14,923 nucleotides of DNA from JAGOEF01 sp964511665 (lineage in GTDB: Bacteria > Bacteroidota > Bacteroidia > Bacteroidales > ML635J-15): NCBI GenBank assembly GCA_964511665.1, contig CAZEHA010000069.1, forward strand, positions 1-14,923, read 5' to 3'. This document shows, in pieces, positions 1 to 9,200 of the stretch (position 1 is its first letter; every line of letters starts with the position of its first letter). A model generated the notes under the pieces. The model saw only the letters and a list, made by a program, of their open reading frames with translations. It made no database searches and was not told the DNA's origin. The position numbers and the translations under genes are program-made.

Positions 1-3000
1 ATTGGGTTTATTTCGAAGAAACTTCCGGCAATACTACCCGATGAAGCTCCATTGTCCCAGGCAATATCGTATGGTGGAGTGCCACCACTTACAAGAACAT
101 TGGCTGTTCCATCGTTGTACCCATTACATGATGGCAATGAACCAATCAGAGCCGACACCAGTATCTCGTCGGGTTCCTGAATAACAAAACTACTTGTTGT
201 TTGGCAAGCATGTGCATCGATTACCGATACCGAATAGGTGCCTGCAGTAAGGTTAGCAATAATATGGTTACCAACTGAAAGACCGGGTAAACTTATAGAG
301 AAAGAACCATTTGAGTATAATATAGTATACGGTTCGGTTCCTCCCATAACGGTTATTTGTGCTGTGGCATCACTTTCGCCAAAACAACTAACCGGAGAAA
401 TTTGCAAGGCATCAACAATAAGACTTGGGGGCTGAGTAACCGGTATGGAAGCCGAAATGGAACATGAATTATTGTCGGTAATAGTAATGCCAAACACTCC
501 TGCAGCAATACCTGTGATGCTGTGTAGTCCGGTGTTTACATTATTTTCGCTTCCATTGGCAGTTCCATTTTCCCATACAAAACCATATAAAGCCGTACCC
601 CCACTAATTTCGAATGAAATTTCCCCATTGCCTTCACCAAAACACAAAGGTTCTGAAGTTAAAGCGAGATCGACACTTATTGGAGATGGGTCGACAATTT
701 CGAAACCATCAACAATTTCACACATATTGGCATCAGTAATGGTTATAGTATAATTACCTGCATTCAATGCATTAAGTGTATGTGGTCCACCTGAGACGTT
801 TATCAAACTACCGTTCAATGTACCATTACTCCAAACAATCGAATAATTGGGTGTTCCATCTGAAACCGTAAAAATAACAGAAGCATCAGACTCGCCGTAA
901 CAAGAAACCAGTTGATTGGATACAATATTTACAGTTATTTCATTCGACTGAGAAATACTTAAGAATACAGTTTCAACACAATTGTCACTGTCGGTAATTT
1001 CGATGATATAGTTTCCGAAACTTAAATTATCGAGAACAATAACTCCTGCATTAATTCCTGTGATATTACCGGTAGTTACGCCATTCGACCAGCTAATATT
1101 ATATGGTTCGTTTCCTCCCGATACAGTCAACTGCCCAATGCCATTGGTTCCACCAAAACACGATACCGGATTAGTTTCAATAGCAATTGCATCAATGTCA
1201 ACCGGTGAACTAATTACAACCACAGCACTTGTCGAACAAGCATTATTATCGGTTACGGTAACAGTATATGGACCGGGAGCGAGATTTTCGGCAACACCAT
1301 CGGCACTGTTATCTCCATTACTCCATAAGAAAGAATATGGCGGCAAACCTCCTAAACCAACAACAGTAGCAACACCATTACTCGCGCCACAAGTCGCCTG
1401 ATTGGTTTCGGTAGCAGTGGCAATGGGCAATGCGTTGATTAGCACATCGACACTGCCGGTATTCGTACAACCGTTGGCATCGCTTACTGTTACCTGATAT
1501 GTGGTATTGACCAAGGGACTTACCGTATGCGTATCGCCGGCTCCAAGACCATTATCCCACAGATAAGCGTAAGGAGCTGTTCCACCCAGCGTTGAAGCTG
1601 TTAGCGTAACCGGCTCGCCGGAGCACTGGGGATTGGGCGTGGCAATAACCGTTAATACCGGCAACTGATTTACAATTACCGCTACAGTTGCCGTAGCCGA
1701 ACAGCCGTTGTTGTCGTGTATCGTAACCGTATAGGTGGTGTTGATTGCAGGATTTACCGTGTGATTCTGACCCACACCCAGACCATTGTCCCATTCGTAG
1801 CTATAAGGGCCAATGCCACCGGAGGCCGTAGCCGTAAGATTTACCGGATCGGCGGCGCACTGCGGATTAGGGCTTGCTTCGGCACTTACTACAGGCAATT
1901 CATTTATAATAACATCAACCGTAGTGCCGGCAGTACAACCGTTGTTGTCGGTAACAGTAACCGCATAAGTAGTATTAACTACAGGATTTACCGTATGGTT
2001 CTGTCCATTGCCCAGTCCGTTATCCCAGCTATACGTGTAAGGCTCGCTGCCACCTGAGGCAGTGGCACTCAAATCGACCGGCTCAGCCGAGCATTGCGGG
2101 TTGGGGGATGCCGTTGCCGTGAGGACAGGCAATGCGTTGATTAGCACATCGACACTGCCGGTATTCGTACAACCGTTGGCATNNNNNNNNNNNNNNNNNN
2201 NNNNNNNNNNNNNNNNNNNNNNNNNNNNNNNNNNNNNNNNNNNNNNNNNNNNNNNNNNNNNNNNNNNNNNNNNNNNNNNNNNGACCGGCTCAGCCGAGCA
2301 TTGCGGGTTGGGGGATGCCGTTGCCGTGAGGACAGGCTCAGGGTTCACCACCACCGTAACGCTTCCTGCTCGCGTACATCCTCTGGCATCAGTAACTGTT
2401 ACACGATAGTTGGTGTTTTCGATAGGGTTTACCACATGCGATTGTCCTTCGCCCAAGCCATTGTTCCATACGTAAGTATAGGGTCCAAGAGTATTAGAAC
2501 CCACTGCGTTTAAGTTAACAGGTTCGTTGGCACATTGAGGGTTAGGATTGGCCGTAACGCTAACCAGGGGTAATTGATTGATAGTAACCGGAATAGTTAC
2601 TCGGGCTGTACAACCATTGGCATCGGTTACTGTAACTATGTAAGTAGTATTAACTGTGGGTGTAACGGTGTGTGTTGCTCCGCCACCAAGCCCTGCGCTC
2701 CAGTTGTAGGTGTATGGTTCGGTTCCTCCTGTGACTGTTGCCGTTATCACTACCGGCTGATTGCGGCATTGAGGATTGGGACTGGCATCTCCCACTACAA
2801 TTGGTTTTTCGTAAACAGTTATTTGAATTTCATTCGAAAATGCCTGATCGCATCCACTACCATCGCATGTATAAACAACACGGTATAGGCGGTTTACAAA
2901 AGGCTCTGTTCCGGGAATAATATACTCATCAGAATTGTCGCCAACAGAAATCCATGATGTTCCATCGAAATACTGCCATTGGTACACACAAGTACCGGCA

Positions 3001-5180
3001 CCTCCCAGGGCTGTTGCAGTCAAAGGGATAGGAATATTCTGACATACTTGCGTTTGCGAAGAAGTTATTGTAACAACGGGGTCATCTACTACCAAAACAT
3101 CAATAACCGGCCCATCGTCGATAGTGCATCCTGTGCCCGAAACAGAGTACAAAGGTTGATATTGCCAGTTACCCAGACCGGGGTAATCGGGAGAGCTTAC
3201 CGAAATCCATTCTGATCCCGACAGTGGCCGTCGCTGCCACTGCAGTAATCCACCTGCACCATTAATCACAGTTGCACTCAGATTAACACTTCCGCCTTCA
3301 CACAGAGGATTCGGCGCAACACTTACAACATCCCATTGGGGGGCTTCAACCACGTTGATTGTTAAAACATTAGAAACAGCATCGTCGCATGCAGTACCTG
3401 TGCATGTGTACCAGCAACGGTATAATCGGTTATTGATGACGGTGCTTGTTGGCACATTGTATATAGATGAATTACCCCCAACATTTATCCATGAGCTTCC
3501 TCCGTCGTCGGAATATTGCCACTGATAAGAGCAGGTACCGCTGCCACCAAGAATATTCGAATCGAGCGTAATGTTTCCCCCTACGCAGGCATCTGTGCCC
3601 GAACTGCTTATAATGTTAATAGCCGGGTCGTATACATTAATGGTAACCGGCCCTGCCCAGTCGCGACAGTTTGCTGACCCCGACTGTACCATTACCAAAT
3701 AGTAGTAGGTACCTTCGGAGGCAGGAGCAGGTGGAGTATATGAATTGGTATTTGCAGAGGGGATATCATTAAAACCCAAAGGAGGAATAAGGCAGAAAGC
3801 GCTGCACAACATCCATTGATAAGTATAGGTTCCCAATCCTCCCGATGGGGGAGTAGAGAATACCAAGCCATTAGGATTATCTCCAAAGCAAATATCCTGA
3901 TTTGCCTCTATAATTCCCGGATCGAAAGGAACATACGAGGGGTGGTTCAAAGTGAGTAATGTTCCCGATGGGGCTCGCACCGCCACACCTCCGAACGATG
4001 CCCCTTCGATTCCTCCGTCAACATTAGCAACAGGATTAATGACATTATTCAAGCACGGGTTTACAAATATTTTAATTTTTCCACCACTACCTCCTCCACC
4101 GCCTTTGGGGTTGCTAAAACAGGAGCCTAGCGATTGGTTGGGGAAACCGGCATCACCGCCATTACCACCCATTGACTGTATAATACCGGATATTGTAGCT
4201 GTATTTGTTGAAGCTATGAGAATGCCGCCACCTGAACCACCACCTGCACCACCACCGCCACCACCTGAACCTATATAATTACCGTAGAAAGGAGAGTTAG
4301 CACAAACATCTACTTTTTCGACGGTACCATCTGCAAAGCAATCGTATTTGTTGTCGGAAGAGGCACCACCACCACTACCACCGGGTGCTCCATGAGTGCC
4401 GTTGGCATAGATTGCGCCAGAAGCCGGCATATTAAATGTATTAGAAGCAATAAGTTCGACGCGTCCTCCGCCATTACCACCATTTCCACCGGCAGTGCCA
4501 TCGGTATATCCGCCTCCGCCTCCTGCGGCTCCTCCACCTCCCGAACCGGCGTTTATCGAATAGCTAATATCATCGCCATAGGCAGCAGGTACAGGGTTGG
4601 TTGTTCCTCCTGCCCCACCGCTGATTACATAAACAATCGCTGCAAATCCTCCGCTTCCACCATGACCACCAACACCATGATGGGCTCCGCCTGTTCCTGA
4701 ACCGCCACCACCGCCACCTGCAATATATCCATCTGAACCGGAACAGTTGCGCGAAAAACATAAAGCCGGCAGCCCTCCGGTGTTACCACCAGATCCTCCT
4801 CCCACACCCAGTCCATTGCTGCCTGCCACACCTGCCTGCCCCGATATACAACTACTTCCGCCAACAGCAGCCAACCCACCGGCACCACCTGTTCCTCCGG
4901 AACCTCCTGCTCCATTCGCGTTAATTGTACCTAAAATATTGATGTTTTGAGCTTCAACATGCAAAAAATCGCACGACACAGTAAGCGTAACACCTGCAGA
5001 AACAGTAAAATTATTGATGTTGATATGATTGCCACATAAGGGTGTATTGCTATTTATCAATAAATCGCCTCCTCCATAATCAATCGTTTGAGCAAATACA
5101 GTAACAAAACCCAAACTGCCTGCAACGATAAGAGAGAATAAACGCACAAACCAATTGTGCTGTGTATCAGTCAATTTCAT
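1..5180 (-). CDS. Giant secreted repeat protein / surface adhesin (3' end beyond the window)
   Basis: One reading frame stays open from the ATG at 5178-5180 to the window edge, 1726 codons including the N gap. A signal peptide is visible at residues 1-30, with predicted cleavage at FA|QT. Residues about 82-367 are a glycine-rich low-complexity segment. Four Ig-like units follow, with first cysteines at residues 431, 532, 627 and 713. A 78-aa tandem array with the signature PNPQC starts near residue 805. From about residue 1264, SprB-type repeats (SCFGxxxG ... GGxxPY ... WSNG ... YTVTVTD) run to the edge with an 86-aa period. Such architectures in Bacteroidota are T9SS-exported adhesins that usually end in a C-terminal sorting domain; that end would lie to the left of the window, so its presence is inferred. 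Nearly all Lys/Arg is absent from the repeats. The gene follows porP/sprF by 170 bp and has its own promoter. I am sure of the reading frame and surface location; the ligand is unknown. Confidence 0.88.
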   Translation of the reverse strand, partial: MKLTDTQHNWFVRLFSLIVAGSLGFVTVFAQTIDYGGGDLLINSNTPLCGNHININNFTVSAGVTLTVSCDFLHVEAQNINILGTINANGAGGSGGTGGAGGLAAVGGSSCISGQAGVAGSNGLGVGGGSGGNTGGLPALCFSRNCSGSDGYIAGGGGGGSGTGGAHHGVGGHGGSGGFAAIVYVISGGAGGTTNPVPAAYGDDISYSINAGSGGGGAAGGGGGYTDGTAGGNGGNGGGRVELIASNTFNMPASGAIYANGTHGAPGGSGGGASSDNKYDCFADGTVEKVDVCANSPFYGNYIGSGGGGGGAGGGSGGGILIASTNTATISGIIQSMGGNGGDAGFPNQSLGSCFSNPKGGGGGSGGKIKIFVNPCLNNVINPVANVDGGIEGASFGGVAVRAPSGTLLTLNHPSYVPFDPGIIEANQDICFGDNPNGLVFSTPPSGGLGTYTYQWMLCSAFCLIPPLGFNDIPSANTNSYTPPAPASEGTYYYLVMVQSGSANCRDWAGPVTINVYDPAINIISSSGTDACVGGNITLDSNILGGSGTCSYQWQYSDDGGSSWINVGGNSSIYNVPTSTVINNRLYRCWYTCTGTACDDAVSNVLTINVVEAPQWDVVSVAPNPLCEGGSVNLSATVINGAGGLLQWQRRPLSGSEWISVSSPDYPGLGNWQYQPLYSVSGTGCTIDDGPVIDVLVVDDPVVTITSSQTQVCQNIPIPLTATALGGAGTCVYQWQYFDGTSWISVGDNSDEYIIPGTEPFVNRLYRVVYTCDGSGCDQAFSNEIQITVYEKPIVVGDASPNPQCRNQPVVITATVTGGTEPYTYNWSAGLGGGATHTVTPTVNTTYIVTVTDANGCTARVTIPVTINQLPLVSVTANPNPQCANEPVNLNAVGSNTLGPYTYVWNNGLGEGQSHVVNPIENTNYRVTVTDARGCTRAGSVTVVVNPEPVLTATASPNPQCSAEPVXXXXXXXXXXXXXXXXXXXXXXXXXXXXXXXXXXANGCTNTGSVDVLINALPVLTATASPNPQCSAEPVDLSATASGGSEPYTYSWDNGLGNGQNHTVNPVVNTTYAVTVTDNNGCTAGTTVDVIINELPVVSAEASPNPQCAADPVNLTATASGGIGPYSYEWDNGLGVGQNHTVNPAINTTYTVTIHDNNGCSATATVAVIVNQLPVLTVIATPNPQCSGEPVTLTASTLGGTAPYAYLWDNGLGAGDTHTVSPLVNTTYQVTVSDANGCTNTGSVDVLINALPIATATETNQATCGASNGVATVVGLGGLPPYSFLWSNGDNSADGVAENLAPGPYTVTVTDNNACSTSAVVVISSPVDIDAIAIETNPVSCFGGTNGIGQLTVSGGNEPYNISWSNGVTTGNITGINAGVIVLDNLSFGNYIIEITDSDNCVETVFLSISQSNEITVNIVSNQLVSCYGESDASVIFTVSDGTPNYSIVWSNGTLNGSLINVSGGPHTLNALNAGNYTITITDANMCEIVDGFEIVDPSPISVDLALTSEPLCFGEGNGEISFEISGGTALYGFVWENGTANGSENNVNTGLHSITGIAAGVFGITITDNNSCSISASIPVTQPPSLIVDALQISPVSCFGESDATAQITVMGGTEPYTILYSNGSFSISLPGLSVGNHIIANLTAGTYSVSVIDAHACQTTSSFVIQEPDEILVSALIGSLPSCNGYNDGTANVLVSGGTPPYDIAWDNGASSGSIAGSFFEINP
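126..1160 (-). repeat. Exact-period 258-bp (86-aa) SprB-like repeat array
   Basis: Conserved Cys codons (SCFGxxxG, SCYGESDA, LCFGEGNG, SCNGYNDG) have upper coordinates 1160, 902, 644, 386 and 128, which gives four spacings of exactly 258 bp. Each unit carries the SprB-repeat hallmarks GGxxPY, W/YSNG and a Y-x-V/I-x-I-T/D-D-x-x-x-C ending. Unlike the 234-bp array, these units are clearly diverged in DNA sequence while their length is fixed. The array probably continues past the left edge. Confidence 0.9.
1426..2182 (-). repeat. Identical 55-bp direct repeats at 1426-1480 and 2128-2182
   Basis: The last 55 bases left of the N gap (2128-2182) are identical to 1426-1480. The two copies are 702 bp apart, exactly three 234-bp periods, and encode the unit segment around ANGCTNTGSVDVLINALP. 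The copy at 1426 continues normally, whereas the copy at 2128 is cut by the gap. Confidence 0.9.
2076..2337 (-). repeat. Identical 55-bp direct repeats at 2076-2130 and 2283-2337
   Basis: The first 55 bases right of the N gap (2283-2337) are identical to 2076-2130, and identity stops right after. Both encode the same part of the 78-aa repeat (around PNPQCSAEPV). The matching start at the gap edge suggests a repeat-induced contig break. Confidence 0.9.
2183..2282. other. Assembly gap (100 N) inside a tandem repeat array
   Basis: Exactly 100 N, the usual placeholder for a gap of unknown length, interrupts the 234-bp array of the giant adhesin gene. The reading frame is the same on both sides. 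Aligned cysteine codons on the two flanks lie 207 bp apart instead of 234, so a single bridging unit would need 127 bp here. Larger values of 127 plus multiples of 234 are equally compatible. Confidence 0.95.
4080..4940 (-). repeat. Glycine-rich low-complexity coding segment
   Basis: In the frame of the giant adhesin this stretch (about residues 82-367) is dominated by GG, GGG and GGxGG motifs with Ala, Ser, Thr and Asn, and has scattered cysteines. The DNA is correspondingly rich in CCACC, ACCGCC and CCTCC on the plus strand, which creates open but spurious frames on other strands. It sits between the signal peptide region and the Ig-like units and may form a repetitive beta-structure or a flexible stalk; that role is inference. 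Confidence 0.8.
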
Positions 5181-5208
5181 GAAATTCCACTTTCTGTTAA
5201 AACGCAAC

Positions 5209-5242
5209 CAAAATTACGCATATTTGCTATACAATCGACAAA
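5209..5242 (-). promoter_or_regulatory. Bacteroidota-type promoter of the giant adhesin gene
   Basis: Read on the minus strand, TAATTTTG (5209-5216) is a perfect match to the -7 consensus TAnnTTTG. TTTG at 5239-5242 lies 22 nt upstream, in the range known for the -33 element of Bacteroidota promoters. Transcription would start near 5203, leaving a leader of about 20-25 nt before the ATG at 5180. This allows the adhesin to be transcribed independently of the porP/sprF operon. Confidence 0.55.
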
Positions 5243-5287
5243 ATGTTATTAACAAATTGTTGATTACTGCAGAAAAACGACATTTTT

Positions 5288-5308
5288 AAGTTAAGATAAT
5301 GTTAACTT
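5288..5308. promoter_or_regulatory. 21-bp perfect inverted repeat upstream of the adhesin promoter
   Basis: AAGTTAA (5288-5294) and TTAACTT (5302-5308) are perfect 7-bp arms around a 7-nt spacer. The site lies between the porP/sprF stop codon and the -33 element of the adhesin gene. The stem is AT-rich and, on the minus strand, is followed by A rather than U, so an operator for a dimeric regulator fits better than a terminator. No regulator gene is visible nearby; function is unproven. Confidence 0.3.
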
Positions 5309-5350
5309 TTCAAACAATTAAATCTGTAATAAAGGTGTAATGTAAAACTC

Positions 5351-6274
5351 TTAGAAACTGGGGACGGTAGTTTTACCTGTTGTCTCATTCTTCAGGTAAG
5401 CAGCAATGGTTATTTCATGCGACCCACTACTAACATTGCGCAATCGCGAAACCACTATGTCGAATGCATAACTGAAAACAAACTGTTTGTACCTGTAGCC
5501 GGCCTGCAATGCCACGGCATTACCACCAGAAACAATCATACTCATCAAAATAGTTTCCTTATACATGTAGTTCACTCCCAAATCGAATGAAAATGGCATT
5601 GCCTTTCCCATGTACAAATTCAAGTGCGGAGTAAACATGTGTTCTTCGTAGTTCGATTTCAAATGAACGCCTCCATTGATAAAAAAGTGACGTGCCGATT
5701 GAATAACACCATAGTCGCTACCCGCTTCATAAAATCGAAACTTCGATTTCAATACCTGCTGAACCGAAAAACCGGCATAGAACTTATCGGAAAAAAGCAA
5801 GAATCCAATATTTGCATCCGGTTTCCAGGCAACGTCGTTGATGTTTTGTATCACCGAATGATCATTCTGCTCGTGAAGAGTCATCAGGTCGCCTCTTACT
5901 TTGTAATGCGCGAATATCCATGCTAAGCCAAAAGAGATATTAAAACTCTCGGTTTTAAGCAAATAGGCGTAATTGAGGTTAATAAAGTTGCGTGTTGTTG
6001 GCCCTGTTAAATCATTTGTAAATGACGCTCCGGCAGCCATGTCGTCTCTAAAAGCATATTTCCCCTGAATTGAAGAAATGGTTGGTGCCCCGCTAAAACC
6101 TACCCATTGGTTTCGGTGGTTAAGAAATACATCGGGTACCGATGATTTGGCAGCATAAGCAGGGTTTAGAAAAATGCTGTTAAAATCCTGATATCTGAAT
6201 TGCGGCAACTGCTGTGCATTTAACAATCCCGATACACATCCAACTAAAAAACTCAGGAAAACAAATCTTCTCAT
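5351..6274 (-). CDS. PorP/SprF family type IX secretion outer-membrane protein
   Basis: The 307-aa product has a signal peptide (residues 1-20, LLNA|QQ) and the family's conserved start: QLPQFRYQDF, then NPAYA at residues 37-41, then RNQWVGF at 54-60 followed by GAPTI. Alternating aromatic and polar segments to the C-terminus fit an outer-membrane beta-barrel, and the length is usual for the family. Members are needed for secretion and surface attachment of type B cargo such as SprB in Flavobacterium. The gene starts 4 nt after the stop codon of the upstream type B cargo gene, so the two are almost surely co-transcribed and probably translationally coupled. It is the likely dedicated partner of that cargo and perhaps also of the giant adhesin just downstream. 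The paralog name (porP or sprF) cannot be decided. Confidence 0.93.
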   Translation of the reverse strand: MRRFVFLSFLVGCVSGLLNAQQLPQFRYQDFNSIFLNPAYAAKSSVPDVFLNHRNQWVGFSGAPTISSIQGKYAFRDDMAAGASFTNDLTGPTTRNFINLNYAYLLKTESFNISFGLAWIFAHYKVRGDLMTLHEQNDHSVIQNINDVAWKPDANIGFLLFSDKFYAGFSVQQVLKSKFRFYEAGSDYGVIQSARHFFINGGVHLKSNYEEHMFTPHLNLYMGKAMPFSFDLGVNYMYKETILMSMIVSGGNAVALQAGYRYKQFVFSYAFDIVVSRLRNVSSGSHEITIAAYLKNETTGKTTVPSF

Positions 6275-6278
6275 GTTT

Positions 6279-9200
6279 CTATCTGATAATTGTTAAATGA
6301 CCTTTTAAAACCTCTCTGCCACCTCCCGGCTCTATCACATAGTAATAGGTAGCTTCAGGCAACGGTTTGTCGTTGTATGTTCCATCCCAGTTGTTGGTAT
6401 AATATTCGGTATGGAAAACTAGATTTCCATTACGGTTATACACCCATACCTTATTGTAAGGGAAAAACTCAATGTTTTCTATATACCATACATCGTTAAC
6501 TCCATCGCCATTAGGAGTAAAAGTATTAAACACAATGAGGCAGTATTCAGCTTCTATCAAATCGATAAAATAACTTGCGACACAATTGTGATAATCGGTT
6601 ATAGTAAGGTAGTAATATCCATCTCTGATATTGCTCAAATTGTTTTCGGTGCTACCGTCTGACCACAGATATTCGTACGGGCTTGTGCCGCCGGATGTAT
6701 TTGACAAAATGGAACCATCAAAAATTGCGGTACACGAGGGTCGAGTAACAATAATACCCGGATCGATGGAATCGGGTTGTTCTACAACTATTTCGAATAC
6801 ATCTGTGCACATATAAAAATCTTGTGCCGTAACGGTGTAGGTGCCTGCAGCCAAGTTATAGGCGGTATCGCCCACAAAGCCATGCGACCAGTTCATCGTT
6901 AGCGGATGTACTCCCGCAGGCAGGTCAACAGCAACAGCCGCTATAGTATCGCCATAACACAAATTCGGATATATCAAAGAATGGCTTGCCTGTATTGTCC
7001 CCGATATGTTTACAGTAAGGCCGGTGCTAACAGTACATCCCTGTGCATCGGTAACACTTACACTAACCATTCCCGATGGCAAATCGATTGCAGGATTAGT
7101 GGTTTCACCATTCGACCACAGGTAATTGTATGGCGCTGTTCCTCCTGAAGGCACAGCTGTACCCTGCCCCGGACTTACCCCACAATTCACCGGCACAGTA
7201 GTTCCTGTCACAGCCAGAATATTTGGTTGTGTAAATGAGATACTATCGAGAACTGAACAGCCGTTGGCATCGGTAACAGTAACCTGAAAATATACATACG
7301 CAGGCATTCCAACACCCATATTGCCCACCTGCTGAACGCCGTTTTGCCATGTAACAGTATACGGGGGGGTTGCTCCTGAAGGTGTAACCAATGCTGAACC
7401 ATCACTGAATCCAAAACAGGAAACATTATGCACCTCATCAAACGAAAATTCAAGTGGAGTAGGTTGAGTTACACTAATGGTTTGTATTGTCACACAATCG
7501 TTATTGTCGGTAACAGTAACCGTATAGTTTCCGGGCAACAAGCTACTTATAGTAGTACCATAAAAGTTATTACTCCAATGAATGGTATACGGTGGTGTTC
7601 CTCCGTTTGGAGTTACCGTTACAGTGCCATCGTATAAACCGAAGCAACTCACATGACTGATATCAAAATCGAGCAGTAAAGGATCGGGTTGGGTTATCAT
7701 TGCCAGCGCTGTATCGGTACAATTGCGTGAGTCGGTAACCGAAACCATATAAAAACCGGGAGCCAGATTCTGTAGTGTCGGATTATGATTTCCGGGATCA
7801 TGGAACCAGGTGTAACTGTATGGGGGAGCTCCTCCGGTAACTACGGTATTGAGGCTGCCATTGTTATATCCGTTGCAAGTTATGTTGGTATGATACAGCA
7901 CTGCTATCAATGTGTCGGGTTCATTAATCACATATAAGTCGATCCAGTTACAATTGTTAGCATCAATTACAGTAACACTATATGCTCCGGCAGGTATATT
8001 AATTAAATCCTGAGTTGTGGCACCGTTACTCCAAATATAATTATAGGGAGGTGTCGCGCCCATAGGGTTCATATTAATACTACCATTAGTCATTCCATTA
8101 CACTGCACATCGGTAAGCACTGTATTGAAACTTAAGGCAGATGCCGGTTGATTGATAAACACCGAATCGATGATGGGGCATCCTGCCCAATCGGTAATGG
8201 TTACGTAGTGCCAGCCTGCAGGTAGATTATTGGGGTCGGAAGCCTCGCTACCGGTTGGATACCACGAAAAGAAATAGGGTGGCGTTCCTCCGCTAACATT
8301 GGTCTGCACTGCTCCTGTGAACATTCCATGACATAAAACATCGCTTACTTCAAGATTGTAATACAGAGGCGGATTTACCGAAATGGCAATACTGTCGTAG
8401 CTTTCGCAACCATAAGTATCGGTTATTGTAACCATATAATACCCTGGAGGCGCATAAATACTGTCGAGGTCCGACATGGTGTTGTAGGTAATGTCGCCGG
8501 TTGACCATGTGTAGGTAAAAGGAGGTACGCCATTTTGTGCTTCAGCATGCACATAACTGTAGGGTTCCCCAAAACAGTAGGGCGACGAAAACAGCAATGC
8601 ATTTACTTCAGATTTTGGTTCCGGTTTTATGTAAGTACCCGGAAAAACAATATCTTCCTCAAAGTGCATCAACTCCCATGTCTCATCGAACCAGGTAAGT
8701 GGGATGTAACCCAAGGGGATTTCCCAAACGAATAAGGGGCCAATTCCGTAGGGACCAAAATCTTTTTCGGCATCATCATTTTCTTCGTAATAGGCTGTCA
8801 TAGCTATCGGTGGAGAACTAATTGGCTCTGTGGGAGGCATTCCCGGCAATTGTCCGTAATCGGGCAATTCAAACGAGGGTATTTCAACAGGCAAAAAATC
8901 AGATTTGAATGGCGTAATTATTGTAATCTGTACTTGCAGAGCCTCTATCAATATCGCAAAAGCCATGCTGTCCCAAGTGTGATTGCGAATAGTAGGCTGA
9001 ATATTATACTGAATACCTACATACATACTATCCCAGCCATGGCAGGGATATGTAATGGTGAGATCGTTACCTATAGCCATTCTTATAGAATCGTTGAAAC
9101 CGGTCTCAACAACGGCATTTCCATTACTCGGATTGTGAATTACATATTCGAGTGGTATCGGGAAACTAAAAGTACCCCAAATGGTGGGGCAAAAATAAAT

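Larger units (their letters stand above)
1389..2768 (-). repeat. Exact-period 234-bp (78-aa) tandem repeat array
   Basis: The conserved Cys codon of each unit (in PNPQC, or ATC in the last unit) has its upper coordinate at 2768, 2534, 2300, 2093, 1859, 1625 and 1391. All spacings are exactly 234 bp except the one across the N gap, which is short by 27. Each unit reads roughly PNPQC..PV.LTATASGG..PY.Y.WDNGLG.G..HTV.P.VNTTY.VTVTDANGCT, an Ig/PKD-like beta-sandwich pattern. Units nearest the gap share long identical DNA, which points to recent unit duplication or gene conversion. No insertion or deletion is seen between units. Confidence 0.93.

Noticed and set aside
1389..2768. Regularly spaced identical blocks that could suggest a CRISPR array
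   Set aside because: The period is 234 bp, the whole unit is coding and in frame, and the spacing keeps protein motifs. CRISPR repeats are far shorter with unique spacers.
1..5000. Many open frames of 60-115 codons on the plus strand and in other frames across this region
   Set aside because: They are shadows of the long minus-strand adhesin frame. The repeats and Gly-rich codons avoid stops in other frames, and none of these frames has family motifs.
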